Assembly: GCA_963718375.1 (NCBI GenBank)
Contig: CAVQZD010000007.1
Span: 87,239-151,238, forward strand
Origin: RBG-16-64-13 sp963718375
Lineage (GTDB): Bacteria; Actinomycetota; Thermoleophilia; RBG-16-64-13
DNA length: 64,000 bases
Reading direction: 5' to 3'
The notes beneath the pieces were generated by a model. The model was not told where the DNA came from. It saw nothing but the letters and a program-made list of their open reading frames with translations, and searched no databases. The first letter of the stretch is position 1; the number at the start of each line of letters is the position of its first letter. The position numbers and the translations under genes were made by a program. This document shows, piece after piece, positions 8,987 through 16,507 of this stretch.

Positions 8987-9408
8987 GGGAGCTCCTCCGG
9001 CTTCTGGGCGGCATGTGGATGCTTAGGCCCGGCGTAGATCTTGAGTTTGCCTAGTTGCTGGGCGGCAAGACGATTCTTGGGCAGCATGCCCTTGACCGCC
9101 TTTCTGATCACTTCGGTAGGCCGCCGCTCGAGCATCTGCCCGAGAGTGCGAGTCTTGAGGCCGCCCGGGTAGCCGGAGTGCCGGTGGTACAATTTGCCGG
9201 TCAGCTTGTTGCCGGTCACGGCCACCTTCTCCGCGTTGACAACTACGACGAAGTCGCCCGTATCCACGTGCGGCGTGTACTGCGGCTTGTTCTTGCCACG
9301 CAGCACATCAGCGATCTCCGTAGACAACCGGCCAAGGTTCTTGCCCTCGGCGTCGACGACCCACCAGTTGCGGGTCACTTCCCCAGGTTTTGCCGAATAA
9401 GTCCTCAC
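8974..9408 (-). CDS. rplM: Ribosomal protein L13
   Basis: A 144-residue early-assembly large-subunit protein. It contains WWVVDAEGKNLGRLSTEIA, GDFVVVVNAEKVAVTGNK, YHRHSGYPGGLK and AVKGMLPKNRL, all typical. It is the first gene of the rplM-rpsI operon, about 60 bases downstream of a near-consensus promoter. In many actinobacteria this pair directly follows truA; here the sulfur-relay island and a radical SAM gene lie between. Confidence 0.97.
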   Translation of the reverse strand: MRTYSAKPGEVTRNWWVVDAEGKNLGRLSTEIADVLRGKNKPQYTPHVDTGDFVVVVNAEKVAVTGNKLTGKLYHRHSGYPGGLKTRTLGQMLERRPTEVIRKAVKGMLPKNRLAAQQLGKLKIYAGPKHPHAAQKPEELPWQQ

Positions 9409-9467
9409 ACAGCCTCCATCACGGCCCGGCAGAGTCTGACTCCGAGCCAGTAAAAACGCGACCGCAG

Positions 9468-9496
9468 ATAATAGTTGAGGGAACAGGCAGTGTCAA
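9468..9496 (-). promoter_or_regulatory. Sigma-70-type promoter of rplM-rpsI
   Basis: On the minus strand TTGACA (9491-9496) and TATTAT (9468-9473) are separated by exactly 17 bases, about 60 bases before the rplM start. The -35 box is perfect. Confidence 0.85.
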
Positions 9497-9604
9497 GACA
9501 CCATGATCTCTCGCGTAGCGGGTACTGACCGTGTAGCATGGTGGGGTGCCGCTGCTTGGCTGACGGGCACAGTGCGCGACTAGATACGTGGAGGGGGACA
9601 CGAT

Positions 9605-9976
9605 ATGCCTGGTAAGAAGGTGCTGATAGTCGACGACGACCAAATCACGGTCTTGGCTCTGAGCGCGGCACTGCGCAAGCAAGGGTACGCCACGGCGGCT
9701 GCGGCGGACGCATCCATGGCCCCCACCGTGGCGCGCAAAGAGATGCCCGACCTGATCATCCTTGACATGGGACTGCCTGGTGGCAACGGCCTGCAGCTGC
9801 TGAAGAACCTCAAGTCGCTTCTGCCCCTGGCGTGCACTCCGGTGATAATGCTCACGGGCAACGACTCGCAGGAGCTTGCACGAGAGGCACTGGCCGCGGG
9901 TGCCGAGGCCTTCTTCGTCAAGCCGCCCGACGCCGGACAGTTCCTGGCCACGGTCAAGCAGACTTTGGGCGACTGA
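9605..9976 (+). CDS. Stand-alone response-regulator receiver protein (CheY-like)
   Basis: A single receiver domain of 123 residues with no output domain. The acidic pair is in VLIVDDDQ, the phosphorylation site is the Asp of LIILDMGLPGG, the switch Thr is in PVIMLTGND, and the conserved Lys is in FFVKPPD. GTGGAGGGGGACACGAT precedes the ATG. It diverges from rplM across about 196 bases. No histidine kinase is in the window, so its partner is unknown. It is the first plus-strand gene of the island that separates rplM from truA. Confidence 0.9.
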   Translation: MPGKKVLIVDDDQITVLALSAALRKQGYATAAAADASMAPTVARKEMPDLIILDMGLPGGNGLQLLKNLKSLLPLACTPVIMLTGNDSQELAREALAAGAEAFFVKPPDAGQFLATVKQTLGD

Positions 9977-10017
9977 CCCCCCACAGCCTTCCAAGGAGAT
10001 TGTCGCGCCCGGCCCCT

Positions 10018-10040
10018 GCAGCAGGCCTGACAGCTGCTGC
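10018..10040 (+). terminator. Possible terminator after the receiver gene
   Basis: Inverted repeat GCAGCAG / CTGCTGC with a nine-base loop, followed by TCTTCCCTCTTC on the plus strand. It lies between the convergent receiver gene and small membrane gene. The tail is only moderately T-rich. Confidence 0.4.
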
Positions 10041-10058
10041 TCTTCCCTCTTCGATGTG

Positions 10059-10244
10059 TTAGTTGCGGACAGAGAGACGGATGATCGCCGTCACCAGCAT
10101 ACCCATGCCGAGTCCGATGAAGAGACCGGGCACCAGGTAGCCGAAGATCCAGCCAACGCCCATGCCGATGAAGAGACCCGCGGGTATGGCAACGCCGGCC
10201 GCTTCCCAACCCCTCTTTGACTTGTCCTCTTGTTCTTCGGTCAT
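10059..10244 (-). CDS. Small glycine-rich membrane protein, unrecognised
   Basis: A 61-residue protein with a charged N-terminus and two hydrophobic, glycine-rich segments at about 16-34 (VAIPAGLFIGMGVGWIFG) and 37-56 (VPGLFIGLGMGMLVTAIIRL). The repeated G-L-F-I-G-x-G-M-G pattern suggests two closely packed helices. It points toward the receiver gene and away from tusA. A promoter-like sequence ends six bases before its ATG, so its mRNA may be leaderless. No family is recognised. Confidence 0.6.
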   Translation of the reverse strand: MTEEQEDKSKRGWEAAGVAIPAGLFIGMGVGWIFGYLVPGLFIGLGMGMLVTAIIRLSVRN

Positions 10245-10250
10245 GCATAC

Positions 10251-10280
10251 ATGCTACGGGGACCAGAGCTCGCCTGTCAA
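10251..10280 (-). promoter_or_regulatory. Promoter-like sequence immediately before the small membrane gene
   Basis: On the minus strand TTGACA (10275-10280) and TAGCAT (10251-10256) are 18 bases apart. Transcription would begin at or next to the ATG at 10244, giving a leaderless message. Confidence 0.5.
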
Positions 10281-10381
10281 CGCCCAAGAGTGTACCGATA
10301 CCGGTCAAGCATAGCCGGGCCGACATGAGGGAAGACTTACATGGAAGTCATCCACCACCACCTTGCCCAGGAGGAGCCACC

Positions 10382-10624
10382 ATGCAGGACGAAGTCCGGC
10401 CCGCCAGTTCACTCGACTGTGTGGGCCTCTTCTGCCCCGAACCGCTGTTCCAGACTCGCGAGGCCATAGACGGTCTGGACTCCGGCGAGGTCCTCGAGGT
10501 GCTCGCAGATGACCCTGCGGCCGAGGAAGACCTGACCAGGTTCGCCAAGCGAGCGGGTCACGAGGTGCTGCTGGTGGAGGACCAAGGTGACCAGAAGAGA
10601 TTCCTGATCCGCAAGGGTAGTTAG
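10382..10624 (+). CDS. tusA: TusA-family sulfur carrier
   Basis: An 80-residue TusA/SirA-type protein that carries persulfide sulfur on a cysteine. The active motif is in LDCVGLFCPEPLF, where the Cys of CPEP is the expected sulfur site. The C-terminal strand KRFLIRKG is typical. The frame is open upstream, but the ATG at 10382 follows AGGAGGAGCCACC and starts just before the domain. It is the first gene of a five-gene plus-strand cluster (DsrE-like, IscS-like, IscU-like, MoaD-like), which points to sulfur transfer rather than general tRNA thiolation. Confidence 0.88.
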   Translation: MQDEVRPASSLDCVGLFCPEPLFQTREAIDGLDSGEVLEVLADDPAAEEDLTRFAKRAGHEVLLVEDQGDQKRFLIRKGS

Positions 10625-10635
10625 GAGACACTGCT

Positions 10636-10998
10636 ATGAAGAGTGACAAATCGGTACTGTACGTCCAGACGAGCGACATGCCGGAGCGGCAGTACTCGCC
10701 GCTCGTGCTCGCGCAAGCGGCCAAGGCCATGGACCTCGAGCCTACCGTCTACTATCTCGGGCTGGGTCTTAAGATCCTGCGGCCGGGCGAAGCAGAGAAG
10801 ATCAAGTTGGGGACGTTCCCCAGCGTCAAGGAGATGCTCGACAGGACCAAGTCCATGGAGATACCTATCCTGGTCTGCGAGGCCTCCAAGCAGATGCTCG
10901 GTTGGGACAAGGTCGAACTCATCGAGGGCGTCAAGATAGTAGGGGCGGCCACGCTGAACGACTTGGCGCTCGATGCGGGCGCCACCATGTGGTTCTAG
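10636..10998 (+). CDS. DsrE-family sulfur-transfer protein
   Basis: A 120-residue DsrE/DsrF-like protein. VLYVQTSDMPERQYSPLVLA opens a small alpha/beta fold; VYYLGLGLKILRPG and the Cys-containing ILVCEASKQMLGW follow, and the end has VKIVGAATLNDLALDAG. The Cys at about residue 82 lies where family members carry sulfur. DsrE proteins pass persulfide sulfur to and from TusA in sulfur oxidizers and reducers. It starts 12 bases after tusA and ends 11 bases before the IscS-like start, so it is clearly in the operon. Confidence 0.85.
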   Translation: MKSDKSVLYVQTSDMPERQYSPLVLAQAAKAMDLEPTVYYLGLGLKILRPGEAEKIKLGTFPSVKEMLDRTKSMEIPILVCEASKQMLGWDKVELIEGVKIVGAATLNDLALDAGATMWF

Positions 10999-11009
10999 GA
11001 GGAGCGCCG

Positions 11010-12212
11010 GTGTCCAAAGTGAACGTAGCTCTACCTCTACCTAAGGATGAGGTCTATCTAGACTACCAGTCGGCGAAGCCGGTCGACCCCAGGGTGGTCG
11101 AGGCCATGCTGCCGTATTTCGCGAAGCGTTTCGGCAACCCCGCCTCACTGCACGCGGTGGGTGACAGAGCCACGGCGACGCTGGAGGAGAGCCGCGCAGC
11201 CGTAGCCGCCTTTCTGCACGCGGACCCGGACGAGATCCTGTTCACTTCAGGAGCCACCGAGTCGAACAACCTCGCTCTCCTGGGCTACGCCAACCGTAAC
11301 AGGAACTCCGGCAGACACGTGATCATCTCCGAGGTCGAGCACATCTCGATACACAACATAGGCAAGTACCTGGAGAAGCAGGGTTTCAAGGTCACCAAGG
11401 TACCGCCCGACCAGTTCGGTCGCATCGACCCCGCGAAAATCCGCGCCCGCATCACCGATGAGACAGTCCTGGTCTCGCTGTGCTGGGCCAACAACGAGAT
11501 CGGCACCGTGCAGCCCGTCGCCGGCGTCGCCCAGATGCTCAAGGGCACCGGCGTCACCCTGCATGTGGACGCCGTGGCTGCCGAAGGGCAACTGCCTATG
11601 GACATGGCCTCGGTTCCTGTGGGCCTGCTGTCGCTATCCAGCAACGATCTCTATGGCCCCCCCGGAGTCGGCGCGCTGTACGTTCGCAAGGGTGTGCGGC
11701 TCGCGCCCATAGCCATGGGCGGCGGTCAGGAGCGCGGTCTGCGGTCAGGCACCGAGGACTTGCCGGGCATCGTGGGCATGGCGACCGCGGCTCGGATCGC
11801 GGCCCAGGAGATGGCCGCCGAGGCGCCCCGGCTGGCGAAGTTGCGGGACCGCCTGATCTCAGAGGTATTGGCCGCCATCCCCGACACCCATCTGAACGGC
11901 CACCAGACCGAGCGGTTGCCCAACAACGCGCACTTGCGTTTCGAGGGCGTGGAGGGTGAATCCTTGGTTCTGCTGCTCAGAGACGCGGGCATCGCCGCCT
12001 CCACCGGGTCGGCCTGTTCGTCCAAGACCCTGGAGCCGTCTCACACGCTCATATCGTGCGGACTGTTGCATGAAGAAGCTCACGGCTCCCTGGAGTTCAC
12101 CTTCGGCCGCTTCAGCCAGGACTCCGACATCGACCGGGTGATGCAGGTACTGCCCGGTATCGTGAAACGCCTGCGGGACATGTCCCCGCTCTACAACAAG
12201 GCAAAGGGGTGA
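11010..12212 (+). CDS. IscS-like cysteine desulfurase homologue lacking the PLP lysine
   Basis: A 400-residue class V aminotransferase-fold protein of the IscS/NifS family, started by GTG at 11010 after AGGAGG. Retained features: SGATESNNLAL, His111, the HVD of the PLP site (Asp187), GGGQERGLRSGTE, and the catalytic Cys336 in STGSACSSKTLEPSH. The family Schiff-base site, normally S-x-S-x-H-K-x-Y-G-P-K-G, reads SLSSNDLYGPPG here, so His and Lys are Asn212 and Asp213 (codon GAT at 11646). The usual Gln after HVDA is Ala190. The start DYQSAKPVDPR also replaces the usual SATTP. From memory, Archaeoglobus fulgidus IscS has the same SAKP and SSND features with Asp for Lys. Ordinary cysteine desulfurase activity is therefore doubtful. 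Confidence 0.9.
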   Translation: MSKVNVALPLPKDEVYLDYQSAKPVDPRVVEAMLPYFAKRFGNPASLHAVGDRATATLEESRAAVAAFLHADPDEILFTSGATESNNLALLGYANRNRNSGRHVIISEVEHISIHNIGKYLEKQGFKVTKVPPDQFGRIDPAKIRARITDETVLVSLCWANNEIGTVQPVAGVAQMLKGTGVTLHVDAVAAEGQLPMDMASVPVGLLSLSSNDLYGPPGVGALYVRKGVRLAPIAMGGGQERGLRSGTEDLPGIVGMATAARIAAQEMAAEAPRLAKLRDRLISEVLAAIPDTHLNGHQTERLPNNAHLRFEGVEGESLVLLLRDAGIAASTGSACSSKTLEPSHTLISCGLLHEEAHGSLEFTFGRFSQDSDIDRVMQVLPGIVKRLRDMSPLYNKAKG

Positions 12213-12215
12213 CCC

Positions 12216-13019
12216 ATGAAATCCACGCAATACTCCGAGAAGACCCTGGACCACTTCCGTAACCCCCGCAACGTGGGCACGCTGGAGGGCGACGACGTCG
12301 CCATCGGCCGCGTCGGCAACCCGGTCTGTGGCGACCTCATGGAGATGTATGTCCGCGTCGAGGACGACCGCATCGCGGACATCAAGTTCCAGACCTTCGG
12401 GTGCGGCTCGGCCGTGGCTACCTCGAGCATGATCACCGAGCTGGTCATGGGTAAGACCCTCGACGAAGCCCTGGAGGTCACCAGGGCCGATGTCGCCGAC
12501 GCCCTGGACGGTCTGCCGCCAGTCAAGATGCACTGCTCCAATCTGGCCGCCGACGCCTTGCACGACGCCATCAAGAACTGGCGTTCGGGCACCAAGCTCG
12601 CACCCCTTGGAGAAGAGGAGATAACCGCAGCCGGAGCGGGCTGCGGGGCCCGCGACGCCACGGTGATCGAAGGGCTAGAGGATTACGCCGGCAAAGGCGT
12701 CTACAAGTCCGTAGACGATCCCTCTAAGCTCGCCGACAAGCGTGTGCTGGTCATGGACAAAGGTGCGCCGTCGGCCATGTTGGCGATGGAGCTGACCGAG
12801 GTCACGCCGCGCGTGATCTTCGCGACCGAGCTGGATACTCTCGCGCTGCCTGCCGAGGTGGCCTCGGCGGTCAAGACCTCAGACGTAAAGACCCTCTTCA
12901 AGTCACGGCTGTTGGCCGTACGCGGCGAAGGCGAGGTGGAGAGGGCGCTGATACATGACCTTGACGAGGACAACGAGTACGAACTCTTCGTTGACGCCGT
13001 GGTACTGCTGGAATCCTGA
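12216..13019 (+). CDS. IscU-type Fe-S scaffold with extra C-terminal domain
   Basis: A 267-residue protein. Residues 1 to about 125 are an IscU scaffold: Cys38 and Asp40 in GNPVCGDLM, Cys63 in FGCGSAVATSSM, and His106-Cys107 in VKMHCSNLA, the full cluster-ligand set. IscU alone is about 125-145 residues. Residues about 174-267 look like part of a thioredoxin-reductase-type NADPH domain: KRVLVMDKGAPSAMLAMEL resembles the Rossmann strand with a degenerate glycine motif, and LLAVRGEGEVE...YELFVDAVVLL resembles the end of that domain. An extra Cys143 lies in the linker. The start is four bases after the IscS-like stop, so the two are translated together and probably form a complex. The C-terminal assignment is by eye only. 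Confidence 0.85.
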   Translation: MKSTQYSEKTLDHFRNPRNVGTLEGDDVAIGRVGNPVCGDLMEMYVRVEDDRIADIKFQTFGCGSAVATSSMITELVMGKTLDEALEVTRADVADALDGLPPVKMHCSNLAADALHDAIKNWRSGTKLAPLGEEEITAAGAGCGARDATVIEGLEDYAGKGVYKSVDDPSKLADKRVLVMDKGAPSAMLAMELTEVTPRVIFATELDTLALPAEVASAVKTSDVKTLFKSRLLAVRGEGEVERALIHDLDEDNEYELFVDAVVLLES

Positions 13020-13050
13020 GGGACGCTGTTGACGCTAGAAGGGAGCTGTC

Positions 13051-13319
13051 ATGCCCAGAGTCATAGTCAGGCTGCCGACGGGCGTGAGACTGCCCGAGAT
13101 GCCAGACGAGATAGGGTGTGATGGCAGCACGGTGGCCGAGGCGCTGGCCGACTGCGCGCAGAAGGAACCCCGCCTCAAGTACAGGCTGTTCCACCGGGAT
13201 GGCAGCCCTGGGGTCGAGTGTCTCTCAACGGCACCAACGTACCGCCTGAAGACGCGGCTGCAGTCACGGTCAAGGATGGCGACGAGATCAGGCTGATGCC
13301 ACCGGCAGGTGCCTGTTAG
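13051..13319 (+). pseudogene. MoaD/ThiS-like sulfur carrier, frame-broken
   Basis: The first frame encodes RVIVRLPTGVRLPEMPDEIG and STVAEALADC, a beta-grasp start, then loses similarity near 13210. The -1 frame picks up at once with RVSLNGTNVPPEDAAAVT and VKDGDEIRLMPPAGAC and stops at 13319; this is the usual end of a MoaD/ThiS-like protein. One extra base in the GGGG at 13210-13213 would restore a single frame. Even when joined the end is AGAC, not the Gly-Gly that is adenylated and thiocarboxylated in true carriers. It is the last gene of the sulfur cluster. It may be a pseudogene, an assembly error, or a frameshifted product; no classical slippery heptamer is seen. Confidence 0.7.
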
Positions 13320-13362
13320 CAGGGCAGCATCACGGCGGCCCACGCTAGGGGCTACTGGCTTC

Positions 13363-14265
13363 CTACAACCCGCGCAGATCCCCGGGCTCAAGTGACGGGA
13401 CCTTCCCGCGCGACAGCATCGCGTCGATGGCCACGAGCATCTTCGCCTTGTCCTCCGGCAGAAAGCCAGCCGTATCAAGGTATTCCGGTGCGTGGTTCGT
13501 GCGGAAGACTGCATTCGTGACGTGTGTCTCGCTGATGATCAGGCGGAGTTCTCTGAGCAGTCCTCCGGCGTCCGGCATAGTGAACTGACCGCCGCGCACG
13601 GCCTCGGCCAGGCGCGTCCCCGCCTCAGGCATCAACGAGACCACCTCGATGTACTGCGGGTCGATCGCCGTCAGGGCCAGGCCTGTGGAGCGTGCGTGCT
13701 CCGCCGAGCGTTCAGTGCCGGCAAGTCCCAAGATGCAGTTGACCGACAGGGCGATGCCCGCCTGCTTCGCCTTGAGAAAGGCACGCACCTGTTGCGCCGC
13801 CGACAGCCCGCGTCCGCTGAGCGCAAGGGTGACATCATCGCCTGACTCCAGACCCACATAGAGTAGCTCCAGGCCATGCTCCCTCATCTCCCTCAGTTCA
13901 TCTATCCCAAGTGGCAACAGCGAATGTGGCGTGGCATACGCGCTGACCCTCTGCAGGCTGGGAAACTCAGCCTTGAGTGTGTCTAGGATGTCCAGCATTC
14001 TGGTGAGCGGCAGGGTCAACGCGTCGCCGTCGGACAAGAACACGCGAGTGACATTCTGCTTGATACCGGGGTCGACTCCGCCGATATCCTCGCGGATGTA
14101 TTCGAGTGGCCGGAGACGAAAAGACTTGCCCATATACGAACCGCAGAAGATGCATTTGCCATGTGCGCACGCGTACATCACCTGGATCACCAGGCTCTCG
14201 GCCTCGCCGTGGGGCTTGATGACGTGCCCGTGATACCGCGGATACGTCCGCTCGAATGTGATCAC
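13363..14265 (-). CDS. Radical SAM protein, unassigned substrate
   Basis: A 300-residue radical SAM enzyme. The [4Fe-4S]-SAM cysteines are Cys33, Cys38 and Cys41 in YACAHGKCIFCGSY, a CX4CX2C spacing seen in one HemN/Elp3-like subgroup rather than the usual CX3CX2C. Later segments LSDGDALTLP, ELLYVGLESGDD and SVNCILGLAGTE are standard barrel motifs. The C-terminal 40 residues lack a recognised extra domain. It follows truA with a four-base overlap on the minus strand and closes the long ribosomal run. The substrate cannot be told from this sequence. Confidence 0.82.
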   Translation of the reverse strand: MITFERTYPRYHGHVIKPHGEAESLVIQVMYACAHGKCIFCGSYMGKSFRLRPLEYIREDIGGVDPGIKQNVTRVFLSDGDALTLPLTRMLDILDTLKAEFPSLQRVSAYATPHSLLPLGIDELREMREHGLELLYVGLESGDDVTLALSGRGLSAAQQVRAFLKAKQAGIALSVNCILGLAGTERSAEHARSTGLALTAIDPQYIEVVSLMPEAGTRLAEAVRGGQFTMPDAGGLLRELRLIISETHVTNAVFRTNHAPEYLDTAGFLPEDKAKMLVAIDAMLSRGKVPSLEPGDLRGL

Positions 14266-15071
14266 TCGTCCGCCTCGTCTGCTCTTTCATCTGATATCGG
14301 CAGGGAAGCGGAGCGTCCCGAGCGTCCGTATGTGATCTCCCACAGAAACAGACCGGGCGCGGGCGCCGTGAGACCCGCGGCCCGGCGGTCGGTGCCACCG
14401 AGCAACCTCTGGTAACTCGCCAAGTCGCGCTTGCCTTCGGCCACTTCGACCATGGTGCCGACCAGGGCACGGACCATATGCCGCAAGAAGGCATCGGCCT
14501 CAATCTGCAAATACAATATGCCGGGCCGGTCCCTCAGCGCTTTCCACGCGCAAAGCTTCACGGTGCGGTGGAAGTACGCGTGCTCTGTGACGGCGGGGGT
14601 GAACCCGGTGAAGTCGTGCTGCCCCTCGGTGGCCCCAGCGGCCGAATCTAGACGATCTCGATCGAGGCCGTGGCCCAGATCCCAGGAATACCTGGCCCAG
14701 AAGGGAGATGCGACTCTCTCCGTCGAAAGGAAGTAGCGGTAGGTTCGCGTGCTGGCGTCCTTGCGCGCATCGAAACCATCATGAGCGCGAGCGATCCGCC
14801 TGATCGCTATACCCTCAGGCGTCAGCGCGTTCAGAGAATCAGCCAGCCGGCATGGGTCCGTGTCGTCGGACAACCGCATGCTCACCACCTGCCGACGCGC
14901 GTGCACCCCGGCGTCCGTTCTCCCGGCCACCCGAAGAGCCGGCGGACTGCCCATGAGGGTCTCGAAGGCCCGCTCCAGGCACCCCTCGACCGTCAACAGC
15001 CCGGGCTGCTTGGCCCAGCCGTGCAGTCCGGTGCCGTCGTACTGAAGCTCCATGCGGTAGTTCGCGTCCAG
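14262..15071 (-). CDS. truA: tRNA pseudouridine(38-40) synthase TruA
   Basis: Isomerises uridines 38-40 in the tRNA anticodon arm. The catalytic Asp is in RVAGRTDAGVHA; QYDGTGLHGWAKQPG, TYRYFLS and FLRHMVRALVGTMVEV are typical. The start is uncertain. A GTG at 15152 would add a non-family extension. An ATG at 15053 begins inside the first strand. A CTG at 15071 has AGGAGG five bases before it and gives the usual length of N-terminal strand, so I chose it, although CTG starts are rare. It follows rplQ, as in many bacteria. Confidence 0.88.
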   Translation of the reverse strand: MDANYRMELQYDGTGLHGWAKQPGLLTVEGCLERAFETLMGSPPALRVAGRTDAGVHARRQVVSMRLSDDTDPCRLADSLNALTPEGIAIRRIARAHDGFDARKDASTRTYRYFLSTERVASPFWARYSWDLGHGLDRDRLDSAAGATEGQHDFTGFTPAVTEHAYFHRTVKLCAWKALRDRPGILYLQIEADAFLRHMVRALVGTMVEVAEGKRDLASYQRLLGGTDRRAAGLTAPAPGLFLWEITYGRSGRSASLPISDERADEADE

Positions 15072-15200
15072 ATAGGCCTCCTGCCCACGCAACCCTGCAG
15101 GTCGCCAAAACGAGCAAGTGCCGGAACCTCTCGGGCCCGGCACCAGCTTCACTCGCTATCCTGCTCGGCGACTACGCGCGCTATCGCACGTGCGCAGCGC

Positions 15201-15551
15201 CTAGACCAGCTCTATATAGACCATCTCCGCGGCATCGCCGAGCCTGGGGCCCAGATGGATGATGCGGGTGTAGCCACCCTGCCGCTCCGCGTACTGGGGA
15301 GCGATCTCGTTGAAGAGCTTGTACGAGATCTGCTTGTTCCGCAGCTGGCTTATGGCCACGCGCCGCGAGTTCAGATCTCCAGCCTTGCCCATCGTGATCA
15401 TCTTCTCGACGATCGGCCTGACTTCTTTGGCCCTGGCTTCGGTCGTCCTGATGCGTCCGTGCTCAAGCACAGAGCAGGCGAGGTTCGCCAGCATCTGCCG
15501 GCGGTGGTCCGGCTGCATACCGAACCGCCTTCCTTTTCTCTGGTGCCTCAC
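15201..15551 (-). CDS. rplQ: Ribosomal protein L17
   Basis: A 116-residue large-subunit protein near the peptide exit. MRHQRKGRRFGMQPDHRRQM, SVLEHGRIRTTEARAKEVRP and GGYTRIIHLGPRLGDAAEM are family segments. It lies directly after rpoA with a gap of one base, the standard end of the alpha operon. Confidence 0.97.
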   Translation of the reverse strand: MRHQRKGRRFGMQPDHRRQMLANLACSVLEHGRIRTTEARAKEVRPIVEKMITMGKAGDLNSRRVAISQLRNKQISYKLFNEIAPQYAERQGGYTRIIHLGPRLGDAAEMVYIELV

Positions 15552-15552
15552 G

Positions 15553-16491
15553 CTACTCTCCTCTTAGCTTCATGTCGTTCTCTTCCAGACGTTCCATCAC
15601 CTCATCCAGGCTCTTGCGCCCGAAGTTGGGGATGCACATCAGCTCCTGCTCAGACCTGGACAACAGATCGCCCACCGTCTCGATGCCCTCACGCTTGAGA
15701 CAGTTCAGAGACCGGACGCCAAGGTCCAGATCGTCGATGAGCATGTCGTCTTCGGGCTTCGCCCCTGGGGCCGCTACCGCGGCGGGAGCCTCCGGCTCGT
15801 ACTGCTCGGGCTCACCCAGGAAGATGGTCACCAAGGAGTTGCGCAGGATGTCGGCGGCTGCTGCCAAGGCCGCCTCCGGATCCACAGCGCCGTTGGTCTC
15901 CACTTCCATGGTGAGCTTGTCATAGTCATTGCGTTGGCCCACGCGAGCGGGCTCCACGCTGTAAGCGACCCGCTTGACAGGCGAGAAGACGGAGTCGATG
16001 GGTATGACCCCGAGAGCCTCACCGGAGCGCTTGTTGTCATCAGCGGCCACGTAGCCCCGTCCGCGACGAACGGTCAACCGCATCTCCAAGCGACCGCCCT
16101 GCTCCAGGGTGGCGATGTAGGCATCGCGGTTCACTGCTTCTACGGCTGAAGGCAAGTCGATGTCGGCGGCCGTGACCTTGCCCGGGCCGTCCTTGATCAA
16201 AGTCACTTCGTGCTCGTCGGCCTCACCGTGCAGCACAAAGACGACCTTCTTCAGGTTCAGGATGATATCGGTGACGTCCTCCTTGATGTGGGGGACGGTC
16301 GAGAACTCATGCTCGACACCGTTTACTCTGACCGCGGATATGGCTGCGCCCTCTAGAGAAGAGAGCATCACCCGGCGGAGCGAGTTACCTAACGTGTAGC
16401 CGAAGCCACGCGCCAACGGCTCTACCACAAAGCGGCCGCGGTTATCACCGGCCTGCTCATAAACACTATGCGGGGTGGCGAAGTCTAGCAA
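15553..16491 (-). CDS. rpoA: RNA polymerase alpha subunit
   Basis: A 312-residue subunit. The N-terminal dimerisation domain shows PLARGFGYTLGNSLRRVMLSSL. A linker rich in Ala, Pro and Glu separates it from the C-terminal domain at about 252-312. That domain keeps the DNA-contact residues expected from E. coli alpha: Arg and Asn of VRSLNCLK (residues 260 and 263) and the NFGRKSLDE helix. It binds UP-element DNA and activators. The gene lies between rpsD and rplQ. Its C-terminal domain is of special note because RpoC in this window ends in a similar domain. Confidence 0.98.
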   Translation of the reverse strand: MLDFATPHSVYEQAGDNRGRFVVEPLARGFGYTLGNSLRRVMLSSLEGAAISAVRVNGVEHEFSTVPHIKEDVTDIILNLKKVVFVLHGEADEHEVTLIKDGPGKVTAADIDLPSAVEAVNRDAYIATLEQGGRLEMRLTVRRGRGYVAADDNKRSGEALGVIPIDSVFSPVKRVAYSVEPARVGQRNDYDKLTMEVETNGAVDPEAALAAAADILRNSLVTIFLGEPEQYEPEAPAAVAAPGAKPEDDMLIDDLDLGVRSLNCLKREGIETVGDLLSRSEQELMCIPNFGRKSLDEVMERLEENDMKLRGE

Positions 16492-16507
16492 TCGGGCCTC
16501 CTATAGA

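Noticed and set aside
13200..13220. Programmed -1 frameshift in the MoaD-like gene
   Set aside because: The site CCTGGGGTC is not a classical slippery heptamer and no downstream structure was evident, so a mutation or assembly error is simpler.
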